64,000 bases of DNA, taken from positions 1-64,000 of the forward strand of contig NZ_BJVJ01000017.1 in the NCBI RefSeq assembly GCF_007989085.1. The letters are read 5' to 3'. Position 1 is the first letter of the stretch, and every line of letters starts with the position of its first letter. Under the pieces are notes generated by a model. That model was not told the DNA's origin, did not search any database, and saw nothing but the letters and a program-made list of their open reading frames with translations. Source of the stretch: Pseudonocardia sulfidoxydans NBRC 16205 (GTDB lineage Bacteria > Actinomycetota > Actinomycetes > Mycobacteriales > Pseudonocardiaceae). The position numbers and the translations under genes are program-made. Of this stretch, positions 42,254 through 51,766 are shown in pieces.

Positions 42254-42316
42254 GCGCGGCCGACCGCGATTCGCCGAGTTCGACCACGGACTGGTTCGGC
42301 CATGCTCAGGACCAGT

Positions 42317-42338
42317 CCCACGTCGAGCTCGGCGTGGG
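42317..42338. terminator. Bidirectional hairpin between convergent genes
   Basis: A 22-base near-perfect palindrome (CCCACG...CGTGGG with inner CGAG/CTCG and one T-G pair) lies between the LON-domain gene and the convergent PemK-like gene. Confidence 0.5.
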
Positions 42339-42342
42339 TCCC

Positions 42343-42882
42343 TCAGCTCCAGCCGTAGCGCGACCGCAGCTGGTCGGCGACGCGGTCGAAGCGGTCGCGG
42401 TCGAGGATGGCGCCCTCGCGGCGGATGTCGTGTTCGCCGATCTCGAGGACCCGGTCGAGCCGCACGAACGACTCCCGGCCCTCGCGGTCCCACGCGCCCG
42501 TGCCGATCCCGGCCCAGTCCGGGTCGCCGTCGCGCTTGTGCTGGCTCGACAGCATGAGCCCCAGCAGCTCCCCGCCGCCCTTGCCGACGACGAGCAGCGG
42601 CCGGTCCTTGCCCTGGCTCGCGTCCTCCTCGTAGGGCACCCAGGCCCACACGATCTCGCCCGGGTCGGCGGCGCCGTCGAGGTCGGGGGCGTAGGCGATC
42701 CTGCGGGCACGGTCGGCGGTCGGCGCGGTGCGGACGCCGCCGTGCCCCTGCGGGGCGGGCGCCGACGGCCGGCCCTGCCGCGGGGGCGCGGGCCGCGCCG
42801 GCTCCTGCTTCTTGCCAGAGCTGTCGAGCAGCTTCAGTCCGACGTCGACGACCTGCTTGAGCAGGTTCCCCCAGTTCGCCAT
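42343..42882 (-). CDS. PemK/MazF-like protein
   Basis: A 179-residue protein. Residues 1-70 are an N-terminal helix (NLLKQVVDVGLKLLDSSGKKQ) and a Pro/Ala/Gln-rich linker. Residues 75-179 resemble the PemK toxin fold, with GEIVWAWVPYEED, DRPLLVVGKGGGELLGLMLSSQ and SFVRLDRVLEIGEHDIRREG. No antitoxin gene is adjacent, so it may be a stand-alone fold member rather than a toxin. The start at 42882 (MANWGNLL) or an ATG 12 bases upstream. Confidence 0.7.
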   Translation of the reverse strand: MANWGNLLKQVVDVGLKLLDSSGKKQEPARPAPPRQGRPSAPAPQGHGGVRTAPTADRARRIAYAPDLDGAADPGEIVWAWVPYEEDASQGKDRPLLVVGKGGGELLGLMLSSQHKRDGDPDWAGIGTGAWDREGRESFVRLDRVLEIGEHDIRREGAILDRDRFDRVADQLRSRYGWS

Positions 42883-42916
42883 GCGCGACAGCATGTCAGG
42901 CCGTCCCACGACCCCT

Positions 42917-42956
42917 GTGAGTGGCAATGGTCGCTATCGCGACCATTGCCACTCAC
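42917..42956. repeat. 40-bp palindrome, copy B
   Basis: Halves of 20 bases match as reverse complements with one central mismatch. The arms read GTGAGTGGCAATGGTCGC; compared with copy A, G to A in the left arm is matched by C to T in the right arm. It lies directly after the bsaP stop. Confidence 0.8.
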
Positions 42957-42959
42957 GAC

Positions 42960-43178
42960 TCAGGAATGCGTCTCGCCGTGGCGGCTGCAGCGGGCCTGCC
43001 ACCCGAACGGGTCGACCTGGACGACCATCCTGCGCGCGCACTGTGGGCAGAAGCGCGGCGGCTCCAGGCTGCGCCGTACCGCGCAGCGCTCGTGCCCGGC
43101 GGTGGCGGCGGGCTCGCCGCACTGGTCGCAGAACTGCGCCGCACCGTCCGCGGCCGGCTCCTGCACCGGCGCGCTCAC
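42960..43178 (-). CDS. bsaP: Biotin synthase auxiliary protein BsaP
   Basis: A 72-residue cysteine-rich protein: C17xxC20, C32, C44xxC47 and C64, with conserved [11 protein letters not shown] at the end. In actinobacteria this small protein is reported to support the Fe-S cluster of BioB. The GTG overlaps the bioB stop (GTGA), consistent with equimolar synthesis. The six cysteines suggest metal or cluster binding. Confidence 0.85.
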   Translation of the reverse strand: MSAPVQEPAADGAAQFCDQCGEPAATAGHERCAVRRSLEPPRFCPQCARRMVVQVDPFGWQARCSRHGETHS

Positions 43179-44218
43179 AGGGTCTCGTTCAAGGCCTTGA
43201 TCGGCATCTGCAGCTCGCCGAGCAGGTCGATGTCGGACTCGGCGGGGCGGCCCAGCGTCGTCAGGTAGTTGCCGACGATGACCGCGTTGATACCACCGAG
43301 CAGGCCCTGGCGGGCGCCGAGGTCGCCGAGGGTGATCTCACGGCCGCCGGCGAAGCGCAGCACGGTGCGCGGCATGGCGAGCCGGAAGGCGGCGACGGTG
43401 CGCAGCGCGTCGGGACCCGACATCTGCTCCAGGTCGCCGAACGGCGTGCCGGGGCGCGGGTTGAGGAAGTTCAGCGGCACCTCGTCCGGGGTGAGCTCGG
43501 CGAGCTGCGCCGCGAACTCGGCGCGCTGCTCCAGCGACTCCCCCATACCGACGATCCCGCCGCAGCACACCTCCATCCCGGCCTCACGGACCAGGCGCAG
43601 CGTCTCCCAGCGCTCCTCCCACGTGTGTGTGGTGACGACGTTGGTGAAGTACGACCTGGCCGTCTCGAGGTTGTGGTTGTAGCGGTGCACGCCCATCTCC
43701 GCCAGGCGCGTGACCTGGTCCTCGCTGAGCATTCCCAGGGAGCACGCGACGTTGATGTCGACGGCGTCCTTGATCGCGGCGACGCCGGCGGCGACCTGGT
43801 TCATGAGGCGCTCGTCGGGGCCGCGGACGGCGGCGACGATGCAGAACTCGGTGGCGCCGGTCTTGGCCGTCTGCTTCGCGGCCTCGACGAGCATCGGCAC
43901 GTCGAGCCAGGCGGCCCGCACCGGCGAGGCGAACAGGCCGGACTGCGAGCAGAAGTGGCAGTCCTCGGGGCAGCCGCCGGTCTTGAGCGAGATGATGCCC
44001 TCGACCTCGACCTCGGGCCCGCACCAGCGCATGCGGACGTCGTGGGCGAGCGCGAGGAGGTCGTCGAGCGACTCGTCGGGCAGCTGCAGGACCTGCAGTA
44101 CCTGTTCCCGGGTCAGCCCCTCGCCGCGCTCGAGCACCTGCCCGCGCGCGGTCGCCAGGATGTCGCCGGCGGCGGGGTTGCCCGCGCGGTCCGACGTCGA
44201 CGTCGTCGAGATGCTCAC
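43175..44218 (-). CDS. bioB: Biotin synthase
   Basis: A 347-residue radical SAM enzyme that inserts sulfur into dethiobiotin. The cluster motif CPEDCHFC is near residue 82, with [12 protein letters not shown] and [11 protein letters not shown] following. The GTG at 44218 overlaps the bioD stop (GTGA), the pattern used throughout this operon; an ATG at 44236 is the alternative. It is followed by bsaP. Confidence 0.95.
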   Translation of the reverse strand: MSISTTSTSDRAGNPAAGDILATARGQVLERGEGLTREQVLQVLQLPDESLDDLLALAHDVRMRWCGPEVEVEGIISLKTGGCPEDCHFCSQSGLFASPVRAAWLDVPMLVEAAKQTAKTGATEFCIVAAVRGPDERLMNQVAAGVAAIKDAVDINVACSLGMLSEDQVTRLAEMGVHRYNHNLETARSYFTNVVTTHTWEERWETLRLVREAGMEVCCGGIVGMGESLEQRAEFAAQLAELTPDEVPLNFLNPRPGTPFGDLEQMSGPDALRTVAAFRLAMPRTVLRFAGGREITLGDLGARQGLLGGINAVIVGNYLTTLGRPAESDIDLLGELQMPIKALNETL

Positions 44219-44913
44219 GGCTGCGGAGTCTGCCATTTTCCGCCGAGCGGGGCCCCCAGACTGTGACGCGCGACCGTCGCGAAGCGGTCGGCGTCGAGTG
44301 CCCCCGCGCCCTCCGGAAGCGCTCCGACCAGCGAGAACCCGGTGACCGCGGGCAGATCCGTGAGGTTGCAGGTCGTCGCCAGATCGGGCGTCTCGGGCAG
44401 GGATCCGACGACGATCCCGGCGCAGGCCAGCCCGGCGGCGCGCAGGGCACGTGTCGTCAGCTCGGTGTGGTTGAGGGTGCCCAGACCCGCGGCCGCGACG
44501 ACGAGGACCGCGGCGCCGAGGCCCGCGGCGACGTCGGCGAGGGTGCCGTCGGTGGTGAAGCGCACGAGCAACCCGCCCGCACCTTCGACGAGGACGAGGT
44601 CGTGGTCGCGGTCGAGCTCGCGGGCGGCGGCGATCGTGGCCCGCGGGGTGACGGGGTCCAGGCCCGCGCGGCGGGCGGCGGTCAAGGGCGCCAACGGGTC
44701 GGGGAACCGGCCGAGCTCCCGGGTGGTGACCGCGCCGCCGGTGAGCCGCGTGACGGCGGCCAGGTCGCCGGGCTCCGCCGGTGCGACACCGGTCTGGGCG
44801 GGTTTGAGGACGGCGACCCGCTCCCCCCGCGCGGCGGCGACGGCGGCGACGGCGGCGGTCACGACGGTCTTGCCGACGTCGGTCCCGGTCCCGGTGACGA
44901 CGAGAACGCTCAC
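44215..44913 (-). CDS. bioD: Dethiobiotin synthetase
   Basis: A 232-residue P-loop enzyme that closes the ureido ring using ATP and bicarbonate. [16 protein letters not shown] is the Walker A region, KPAQTG follows, and VEGAGGLLV is the family motif. The GTG overlaps the bioF stop (GTGA). Confidence 0.95.
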   Translation of the reverse strand: MSVLVVTGTGTDVGKTVVTAAVAAVAAARGERVAVLKPAQTGVAPAEPGDLAAVTRLTGGAVTTRELGRFPDPLAPLTAARRAGLDPVTPRATIAAARELDRDHDLVLVEGAGGLLVRFTTDGTLADVAAGLGAAVLVVAAAGLGTLNHTELTTRALRAAGLACAGIVVGSLPETPDLATTCNLTDLPAVTGFSLVGALPEGAGALDADRFATVARHSLGAPLGGKWQTPQP

Positions 44914-46061
44914 GACTCGGCCAGGACCGTCGCGAGTACCCGCCGCGCCAGGTCGAGGTCGGCGTCGGTGAGATCGGCGCGGGCGGTGAGCCGCAGCCGG
45001 CTGGTGCCCTCGGGGACCGACGGCGGCCGGAAGCAGCCCACCCGCAGACCCAGCTCGGCGCAGCGCTGGGCGGCGGCGAACGCGCGCTCGGGCTCGCCCA
45101 GCACGACCGGCACGACCGCCGACGGCGGGGCCGGCACGCGCGCCGCGTCGGCCAGCGCCGCCGCGGCCGCGAGGACCGCGGCGGGCAGCCGCGGCTCGTC
45201 GCGCAGGATGTGAAGGGCCGCAAGGGCTGCGCCCGCCGCGGCAGGCGCGAGGCCGGTGTCGAAGATCATCGTCCGGGCGGCGTCGACGAGGTGCTCGACG
45301 ACCCGTCGCGGGCCCAGCACCGCGCCGCCCTGGCTGCCGAGCGCCTTGGACAAGGTGACGGTGAGGACGACGTCGTCGGCACCGGCGAGCCCCAGCTCCG
45401 CGGCGAGGCCGCGACCGCCCTCGCCGCGCACCCCGAGCCCGTGGGCCTCGTCGACGACCAGCACCGCGCCCCGGGCCCGGCACACCGCGTGCAGCGCGTC
45501 GAGCGGGGTCAGCGTGCCGTCGGCGGAGGTGACGGCGTCGGTGACGACGAGCGCGCGCTCCTCGGTGCGGGCGGCGAGCGCGGCGTCGACGGCCGCGACG
45601 TCGGCGTGCGGCGTCACCAGCACCCGGGCGCGGGAGAGCCGGCAGGCGTCGACGATCGAGGCGTGGTTGGCGCCGTCGGACACCACGAGCGACCCGGCGC
45701 CCGACAGCCCGGTGACGACGCCGATGTTCGCCGTGTAGCCCGAGGAGAACACCAGCCCCGCCTCGGTACCGACGAACGCGGCCAGCTCGTCCTCCAACCG
45801 GGCGTGCAGCTCGGTGCTGCCCGTGACCAGCCGCGACCCCGTGGACCCGGCACCCCACGTCCGCAGCGCCGCGACCCCCGCGTCGACGACGCGCTTGTCG
45901 CGCGACAGGCCCAGGTAGTCGTTGCCCGCGAGGTCGAGCTGCGGCTCGTCGGCGGCGCGATGGCGCAACGTGCGGCGCAGCCCCGCCGCCCGGCGGTCCG
46001 CGGCGGCGCGGTCGAGCCAGTCGAGCGGGTGCTCCGGTGTGTCGTCCACGGCTGCGTCCAC
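44910..46061 (-). CDS. bioF: 8-amino-7-oxononanoate synthase
   Basis: A 383-residue PLP enzyme that condenses pimeloyl thioester with alanine. [14 protein letters not shown] is the family start motif, the PLP lysine is Lys239 in [11 protein letters not shown], and VDEAHGLGV binds the cofactor. The GTG at 46061 has TAAGGT six bases upstream, so it is probably leaderless; another GTG lies four codons downstream. Confidence 0.95.
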   Translation of the reverse strand: MDAAVDDTPEHPLDWLDRAAADRRAAGLRRTLRHRAADEPQLDLAGNDYLGLSRDKRVVDAGVAALRTWGAGSTGSRLVTGSTELHARLEDELAAFVGTEAGLVFSSGYTANIGVVTGLSGAGSLVVSDGANHASIVDACRLSRARVLVTPHADVAAVDAALAARTEERALVVTDAVTSADGTLTPLDALHAVCRARGAVLVVDEAHGLGVRGEGGRGLAAELGLAGADDVVLTVTLSKALGSQGGAVLGPRRVVEHLVDAARTMIFDTGLAPAAAGAALAALHILRDEPRLPAAVLAAAAALADAARVPAPPSAVVPVVLGEPERAFAAAQRCAELGLRVGCFRPPSVPEGTSRLRLTARADLTDADLDLARRVLATVLAES

Positions 46062-46067
46062 GTCCGG

Positions 46068-46073
46068 ACCTTA
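46068..46073 (-). promoter_or_regulatory. Leaderless -10 hexamer of bioF
   Basis: TAAGGT on the minus strand lies six bases before the bioF GTG. It would drive bioF-bioD-bioB-bsaP. Confidence 0.5.
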
Positions 46074-46167
46074 GGCGCCCGTGTCACCCGTGCGCATGTG
46101 ACGTCGCGCGAGCAGCCCGGGCCATGATCGGTCGAGCAATCCGTGACGGGTCGAGGAGGACCGGTAG

Positions 46168-46947
46168 ATGAGCTGGCAGATGGTCGACGAGGGCTGGGGC
46201 CGCAAGGCCGTCGACTGGGCGACGCTCGCCGAACCGCACGCCGTGCGGGAGTACGTGTTCGTACACCGCCTCCTCGACGTGCGTCCCGGCGTCGACCTGC
46301 TCGACGTCGCCTGCGGGGCCGGGCTCTCCCTGGAGCTGGCCGGGGTGGCCGGCGCGCGGTGCTCGGGCATCGACGCCTCGCCGCGGCTCGTCGAGGTCGC
46401 GCGGCTGCGCAACCCCGGCTGCGACATCCGCGTCGGCGACATGGCCGAGTCCGGCTTCGACGACGCGTCGTTCGACCTGGTCACGAGCTTCCGCGGGATC
46501 TGGGGCACCACACCGGCCGCGATCACCGAGGTCGCCCGGGTGCTGCGGCCGGGCGGCAGGGTGGCGCTGACGTTCTGGGGCGACATGTCCGCGACGCCGG
46601 GCGGGCGGCTGCTCGCGCCGTTCCGGCTGGCGACGCAGGAGCAGGTCGGCCACCAGTCCGCGATGGTCGCGCTCAAGGCGCCGGGCGCGGCGGCGGCCTT
46701 CCTCGCCGGGGCGGGGCTGGAGCCCGGCGAGCTGGTCGACGTCCCCTTCGTCATGGAGTACGCCGACGCCGAGCACTACGCCCGCGGCCTGGCCGCCAGC
46801 GGGCCGGCGTTCGAGGCGATCCAGACCGCGGGCGAGGAGGCGTTCCACGCGGCGTGCATGGACGCGGTGCAGCCGTTCCTGCGCGACGGGCTGCCGATCC
46901 GGGCGACCATCCGGCTGTTCGGGATCGTCGGCACCAAACCTGCCTGA
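46168..46947 (+). CDS. Class I SAM-dependent methyltransferase inside the biotin locus
   Basis: A 259-residue protein. Motif I is VDLLDVACGAGLSLEL near residue 42, followed by CSGIDASPRLVEVA and VLRPGGRVALTFWG. AGGAGG lies upstream of the ATG. It sits between divergent bioF and convergent bioA. BioC, the malonyl-ACP methyltransferase that starts pimelate synthesis, has the same fold and about the same length, so a BioC role is worth testing. Motifs alone cannot separate it from other small-molecule methyltransferases. Confidence 0.8.
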   Translation: MSWQMVDEGWGRKAVDWATLAEPHAVREYVFVHRLLDVRPGVDLLDVACGAGLSLELAGVAGARCSGIDASPRLVEVARLRNPGCDIRVGDMAESGFDDASFDLVTSFRGIWGTTPAAITEVARVLRPGGRVALTFWGDMSATPGGRLLAPFRLATQEQVGHQSAMVALKAPGAAAAFLAGAGLEPGELVDVPFVMEYADAEHYARGLAASGPAFEAIQTAGEEAFHAACMDAVQPFLRDGLPIRATIRLFGIVGTKPA

Positions 46948-46951
46948 CCCT

Positions 46952-46991
46952 GTGAGCGGCGATAGTCGCTATAGCGACTATCGCCGCTCAC
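46952..46991. repeat. 40-bp palindrome, copy C
   Basis: A perfect palindrome (42 bases counting the outer T/A pair) between the convergent methyltransferase and bioA genes. The outer arm has GTGAGCGGCGATAGTCGC; the changes relative to copy A are mirrored in the other arm. The bioA stop codon TAG lies inside it. Confidence 0.82.
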
Positions 46992-48285
46992 AACCTCGGG
47001 CGGCGGCTACAGCGGCGCACACCCCGGCGGTGATCGTCGCGACCTCGTCGGCGGTGCAGACGTACGGCGGCATCGTGTAGACGAGGTCGCGGAAGGGCCG
47101 CAGCCACACCCCCGCCGCGATCGCGGCGTCGGTGGCCGCGGCGACATCGACCTCGTGGTCGAGCTGGACGACGCCGATCGCGCCCAGCACCCGCACGTCA
47201 CGCACCCCCGGCAGCGACCGTGCCGGGGCCAGCCCGGCGCCCAGGCCGTCGGAGACGGCGGCGACCCGGCCCCGCCAGTCGCTGCCGAGAAGCAACCCGA
47301 CCGACGCCCCCGCCACCGCGCACGCCAGCGGGTTGCCCATGAACGTCGGCCCGTGCATCAGCACACCGGCCTCGCCGTCGGAGATGCCGCGGGCCACCTC
47401 GGGGGTGCACAGCGTCGCCGCCAGGCTCATGTACCCGCCGGTCAGCGCCTTGCCGACGCACATGACGTCGGGCGCGATGCCGGCGTGGTCGGCGGCGAAC
47501 ATCTCCCCCGTCCGCCCGAAACCGGTGGCGATCTCGTCGAACACCAGCAGGACGTCGTTGGCCAGGCACAGCTCCCGCAGAACGTGCAGGTAGCGGGGAT
47601 CGTGGAAGCGCATCCCGCCCGCGCCCTGCACGACCGGCTCCACGATCACGGCGGCGAGCTCGTCGGCGTGGGTCTCGACGAGCCGCGCCAACTCCGCGAC
47701 GTACCCGGTCTCGAACTCACGCGGAGGCGCCGACGCGAACACCTGCTGCGGCAGGACGTCGCGCCACAGCGAGTGCATCCCACCGTCCGGGTCGCACACG
47801 CTCATCGCGCCGAACGTGTCGCCGTGGTAGCCCCCGCGCCACGTCAGCAGCCGGTGCTTGCCGGGGCGCCCGCGCGACCGCTGGTACTGCAGGCACATCT
47901 TGATCGCGACCTCCACCGACACCGAGCCGGAGTCGGACAGGAAGACGTGCGCCAGCTCGCCCGGGGCCAGCTCGACCAGCGTGCGCGCCAAGGCGACCGC
48001 AGGCCCGTGGGTGAGGCCGCCGAACATGACGTGGCTCATCGTCGCGAGCTGGCCGGTGACCGCCGCGTCGAGGGCGGGGTGGCGGTAGCCGTGGATCGCC
48101 GCCCACCACGACGACATGCCGTCGACGACCTCGACCGTCCCTCCCCCGGCGCCCCCGCCCGCGGCGAGCCGCAGCCGCACCCCCTCGGCCGACACGACCG
48201 CACGCGGGCTCACCGTCGCGGGCATCGGGGCGTAGGGATGCCAGACGAGGTCGCGGTCGGCGGCGAGGAGATCGTCAGGGGTCAC
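46978..48285 (-). CDS. bioA: Adenosylmethionine-8-amino-7-oxononanoate aminotransferase
   Basis: A 435-residue class III aminotransferase that makes DAPA with SAM as amino donor. [28 protein letters not shown] and the PLP lysine Lys279 in [14 protein letters not shown] are diagnostic for BioA. The GTG at 48285 has TAGGGT eight bases upstream. It is transcribed apart from bioFDB, and its stop codon lies in a 40-bp palindrome. Confidence 0.95.
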   Translation of the reverse strand: MTPDDLLAADRDLVWHPYAPMPATVSPRAVVSAEGVRLRLAAGGGAGGGTVEVVDGMSSWWAAIHGYRHPALDAAVTGQLATMSHVMFGGLTHGPAVALARTLVELAPGELAHVFLSDSGSVSVEVAIKMCLQYQRSRGRPGKHRLLTWRGGYHGDTFGAMSVCDPDGGMHSLWRDVLPQQVFASAPPREFETGYVAELARLVETHADELAAVIVEPVVQGAGGMRFHDPRYLHVLRELCLANDVLLVFDEIATGFGRTGEMFAADHAGIAPDVMCVGKALTGGYMSLAATLCTPEVARGISDGEAGVLMHGPTFMGNPLACAVAGASVGLLLGSDWRGRVAAVSDGLGAGLAPARSLPGVRDVRVLGAIGVVQLDHEVDVAAATDAAIAAGVWLRPFRDLVYTMPPYVCTADEVATITAGVCAAVAAARGCERR

Positions 48286-48293
48286 GGCCCCCG

Positions 48294-48299
48294 ACCCTA
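48294..48299 (-). promoter_or_regulatory. Leaderless -10 hexamer of bioA
   Basis: TAGGGT on the minus strand lies eight bases before the GTG. It is back to back with the -10 hexamer of the PaaX-type gene at 48309, so one bound regulator could control both genes. Confidence 0.45.
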
Positions 48300-48308
48300 T
48301 GCTGCGTC

Positions 48309-48314
48309 TACGCT
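48309..48314 (+). promoter_or_regulatory. -10 hexamer of the PaaX-type regulator gene
   Basis: TACGCT lies nine bases before the ATG at 48324. Confidence 0.4.
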
Positions 48315-48323
48315 GGCCGGACC

Positions 48324-49184
48324 ATGTCCGTCGCAGCCGAGGAACCAACGGGCCGCCCGGCGCTGTCGCGCCGCCGCGAGCTCGGCTCCGCCAGCGCGCG
48401 GTCGATGCTGCTCACGGTGCTGGGCGAGTTCGTCCTACCCCGGGCCCAGCCGGTGTGGACGCAGACACTGGTCGACGTGATGGGCCGGCTCGGCGTCGAG
48501 CAGAAGTCGGCCCGGCAGGCGTTGGCGCGCACCGCCGCCGAGGGCCTGCTCACCTCCGACCGGGAGGGGCGCCGGGTCCGCTGGTCGCTCTCGGAGTCCG
48601 GCAGCAGGCTGCTGTCCGACGGCGCCGCGCGCATCTACGGGTTCGGCACCCCCGCCGCGGCCTGGGACGGCCGCTGGCTGGTCCTGCTCGTCAGCGTCCC
48701 CGAGTCGCGACGCCGGCTGCGGCACCGGCTGCGCACCCGGCTCGCGTGGGCCGGGCTGGGCTCCCCGTCGCCGGGCGTGTGGATCTCCCCCGACCCCGGC
48801 AAGCAGGCGGAGGTCGCCGACGTCGTCGCCGACCTCGAGCTCGACGAGGTGACCAGCTCGTTCGTCGGCCCCTTCGGCGCGATCGGCGCCGAAGCCGACA
48901 TGGTCGCGCAGGCCTGGGACCTCGCCGAGGTCGAAGCCGCCTACGAGGAGTTCATCGCCGACTTCGGCGGCACCGGCCCCAGCGACCCCGACGAGATCAT
49001 GGTCCGCCAGGTGCAGCTCGTGCACGCGTGGCGACGGTTCCCGTTCCTCGACCCGCGGCTGCCCGCGGCCCTGCTGCCGCACGCCTGGGCGGGCACCCGC
49101 GCCGCCGAGCTCTTCGACACCCTGCACTCGCGGTGGGAGGGCCCGGCGCGCCGCCGCTGGGACGAACGCTCCGCGATCGGCTGA
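48324..49184 (+). CDS. PaaX family transcriptional regulator
   Basis: A 286-residue regulator. The N-terminal winged helix ([16 protein letters not shown], then [21 protein letters not shown]) is followed by the PaaX central domain ([29 protein letters not shown] in segments) and the C-terminal [21 protein letters not shown] motif. PaaX senses phenylacetyl-CoA, but no paa genes are present here. Its 38-base divergent spacing from bioA suggests a link to biotin or acyl-CoA status. Confidence 0.9.
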   Translation: MSVAAEEPTGRPALSRRRELGSASARSMLLTVLGEFVLPRAQPVWTQTLVDVMGRLGVEQKSARQALARTAAEGLLTSDREGRRVRWSLSESGSRLLSDGAARIYGFGTPAAAWDGRWLVLLVSVPESRRRLRHRLRTRLAWAGLGSPSPGVWISPDPGKQAEVADVVADLELDEVTSSFVGPFGAIGAEADMVAQAWDLAEVEAAYEEFIADFGGTGPSDPDEIMVRQVQLVHAWRRFPFLDPRLPAALLPHAWAGTRAAELFDTLHSRWEGPARRRWDERSAIG

Positions 49185-49295
49185 CCGTACCGACACGGTG
49201 CCGCGCTGATCCTGATGCCGTCGCCCGGCCGCCCCGAGGACACGGCACCCGACGTCCAGGCCGCCGCGCTCCAGAGCTGACAGACCCGCCCGCCC

Positions 49296-50507
49296 TCATC
49301 CGGCGAGATCGTGGTCCTCCCGGACGTCACCGGCGGCGAAGGCCAACGCGGCCCGCGCCGTCCGGATCGCGTCGGCGACGTCCCGGGCCGGCTCGTCGAG
49401 CTCCGGCACGTCCGGCAGCGGGAACGCCTCGTCGTCCCGTGCGTGCACGAGCTGCGGATCGACGAGCCCGCGAGCGATCCGAACCGCCTCCTCCGCGCGC
49501 AGGTACTCCGCGTGCAGACGGGCCCGCAGCCTCGTGTACCGCGCCCGGTACCCGCGCTCCCGGCGGACCGCCGTGTCCAGGCACCACCTGCCGAATGCCA
49601 GCCGTCGGCACGCGGCCCGGTCCGTCCGCACCACCGCGCGGGCGCACGCCCTCACCAGTGCCGCCTCCGGGGACTCCCGGTACGCCTCCTGCGCGACGAC
49701 GCACCACGGCGCCGCGAGCGCCGATCCCGCCAGGAGCAGACCCACCGCGGTGCCGAGCGTCCCCGCCTGCGCGAGTTGGGCCTCCACGTCGACGCGCACC
49801 AGCAGCGCTGCCGCGGCCAGCGCCGCGAGCAGCCCCAGCAGCCCCGCCAGCGGAACGACGACTGCCCCGCGGCGCGGGTACTCCTCGACGTCGGGGTCGG
49901 AGTGCCGCCGCGCCCACAGCAGCTTGCCCAACCGCACCGCCAGCATCGCCTGGACCGCCCCGCCGAACACGGCGAGCGCGACGACGGTGACCAGGTCCGC
50001 GGGCGACGGGGCCGCCCAGTCGACGTTGACCAGGAACCCGATCACGATGATCAGGGCCGCGACGTCCACCAACAGCAGCAGGACGCCGAGCAGCCGCAGC
50101 AGCACTCCGTCGCGGTCGCGGTGGCGGGTCCCGTTCGGTGCGGCCGACGCGATGACGGCGGCCTCCGACACCGGTACCGACCGGCCGCTGACGGCCACTG
50201 TCCGCTGCCGCAGCGAGAGCACCGACGTCGCCATCCGCGTCGCCCGTTGTGCGGCCCGCTCCGCGCGTCGGGCCGACCGCGACAGCGACGGCACCGTGGC
50301 GGCGATCGCCCGTTGGACGCGCCGCGCGGCGCCCACCCGGACTGCGACCTCGAGGTCGACGGCCTCGCCGGCGCGCAGCGGGACACCGCGGCGGACATGG
50401 GCGAGACGCAGCATCTCGACGAGGACGGCGAACAACCGCTCCAGGACTCCCGGGGGGAGCCTGCGAGGACGCGGTTGCGGTGAACCGGGCGATCCGGACT
50501 CGGTCAC
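49296..50507 (-). CDS. Four-segment membrane protein downstream of an OmpA-type lipoprotein
   Basis: A 403-residue protein not recognised as a known family. Residues 1-130 are basic and helical, and four hydrophobic segments lie at about 140-260 (LLGVLLLLVDVAALIIVIGFL, LVTVVALAVFGGAVQAML, VVPLAGLLGLLAALAAAALLV, GTAVGLLLAGSALAAPWCV). The last 140 residues are cytoplasmic and charged, with RARYTRLRARLHAEYLRAEEAV. The GTG overlaps the OmpA gene stop (GTGA) and has GGAGG upstream, so the two are a functional pair. Confidence 0.75.
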   Translation of the reverse strand: MTESGSPGSPQPRPRRLPPGVLERLFAVLVEMLRLAHVRRGVPLRAGEAVDLEVAVRVGAARRVQRAIAATVPSLSRSARRAERAAQRATRMATSVLSLRQRTVAVSGRSVPVSEAAVIASAAPNGTRHRDRDGVLLRLLGVLLLLVDVAALIIVIGFLVNVDWAAPSPADLVTVVALAVFGGAVQAMLAVRLGKLLWARRHSDPDVEEYPRRGAVVVPLAGLLGLLAALAAAALLVRVDVEAQLAQAGTLGTAVGLLLAGSALAAPWCVVAQEAYRESPEAALVRACARAVVRTDRAACRRLAFGRWCLDTAVRRERGYRARYTRLRARLHAEYLRAEEAVRIARGLVDPQLVHARDDEAFPLPDVPELDEPARDVADAIRTARAALAFAAGDVREDHDLAG

Positions 50508-51703
50508 GGTTGGCCTCCGTTCGTCGTGACGGTGAGGGTGACGCTGCGGTTGCGCGCCGCGGCGTCCGGCACCAGCCGACCGCCCGCGTCGAGGTCCGCG
50601 ACAAGCGGCGCGTCGTAGCCGAGCCCGCGCACGGTGATCCGGTCCCCGGGGAAGCCGGCCGCGACGAGCGCGTCCGCGCATGCCTGGGCGCGGGCGAGGC
50701 TGAAACGACGGGCCGAGTCGGCGGGTGGCACGGTCGCGGTCCGGCCGTCGAGCCGCACCCGGACGTCCGCCGGCAACACTCGGGCGAAGGTCGCCAGGAC
50801 AGCCGAGGCCGACGGCAGCAGCGCGGCCGAGTCCGGCCCGAACAACGCCGCGGAGGGCAGCTCGATCGGATCCCCGCGCGCGACGTCGAGCGGGGGCAGG
50901 GCCGGGACGTCGACGACCGGAGCCGGCACGGTCGACGCCGGGGCCGTGGGCGGGAGTGGCTCCTGGTCCGCCCGGCAGTCGCCGCCGGCAGCTCGGCACA
51001 AACCCAACCAGTGGTTCACGAGGCGCACGCGCACGCTGTCCGGCAGCGGCGGCTGCAGACCGGCGACGTCCCCGATCCCACTGAACACGACCGTCTTGCC
51101 CCGCAGGTCGGGCAACAGGTGCTGGGCGACCACCGCGTCGACCACCTTCTGCGTGCCGACCTGGTCCCAGCCGACACCCGGCGCCTCGATCGCCAGCGGT
51201 CCGACACTCTGCAGCCCCGAACTGAACACGACCGCGGTGACGGAGCCTGGGGAACGGGCGACGTGGGCGAGCAGGCCGAGGGTGTCCACCTGACCGCTGG
51301 ACCCGGCCGTCGTCGCGAGGGTGTGACCGACCGAGGCGAGCAGATCGGCGGTGAGCCGAGCCCTCCGATCGGCGTCGTGTTCGACCTGCGTACCTCGGCG
51401 CAGGACGAGGTCGACGGGCGTGTGCGCGACCGGTCCCGCCGGGCCGTCCACCGCGATGTCGAGCACGGCGTCGTCGGACGCGATCGCGTCGCGGACCATT
51501 CCGGCGATGGTCCGGGTCGACGCGGGTGCGGGCTCGTTCGCCGATGCCCCCATGACCATGAGGACCCGTGTCGCGGCTCGGGTCGCGGCGACGGGCGAGG
51601 TGGCCGCGGCCGGGGCGGTGCAGGCGGTGGCCGCCGCGACGACCGCGATGCACGCCGCACCGAGGACCGCGGGTCGTTCGCCGTGGCTGAGCCGTCCGAG
51701 CAT
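50504..51703 (-). CDS. OmpA-domain lipoprotein
   Basis: A 399-residue secreted protein. The signal sequence ends at a lipobox-like ATAC with Cys28. The middle resembles a von Willebrand-like or periplasmic domain (residues 45-230, with VVFSSGLQS). The C-terminal OmpA-like peptidoglycan-binding domain covers 285-395, with LDGRTATVP, FSLARAQACADALVAAG and the NRSVTLTV end. The ATG at 51703 has AGGAGG six bases upstream. It pairs with the membrane protein that follows. Confidence 0.8.
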   Translation of the reverse strand: MLGRLSHGERPAVLGAACIAVVAAATACTAPAAATSPVAATRAATRVLMVMGASANEPAPASTRTIAGMVRDAIASDDAVLDIAVDGPAGPVAHTPVDLVLRRGTQVEHDADRRARLTADLLASVGHTLATTAGSSGQVDTLGLLAHVARSPGSVTAVVFSSGLQSVGPLAIEAPGVGWDQVGTQKVVDAVVAQHLLPDLRGKTVVFSGIGDVAGLQPPLPDSVRVRLVNHWLGLCRAAGGDCRADQEPLPPTAPASTVPAPVVDVPALPPLDVARGDPIELPSAALFGPDSAALLPSASAVLATFARVLPADVRVRLDGRTATVPPADSARRFSLARAQACADALVAAGFPGDRITVRGLGYDAPLVADLDAGGRLVPDAAARNRSVTLTVTTNGGQP

Positions 51704-51766
51704 CTCGGGCCTCCTCACCGCGCCGGTTCGAGATCACCCTGGGTGCACGACCGGCCGACGAGAGTG

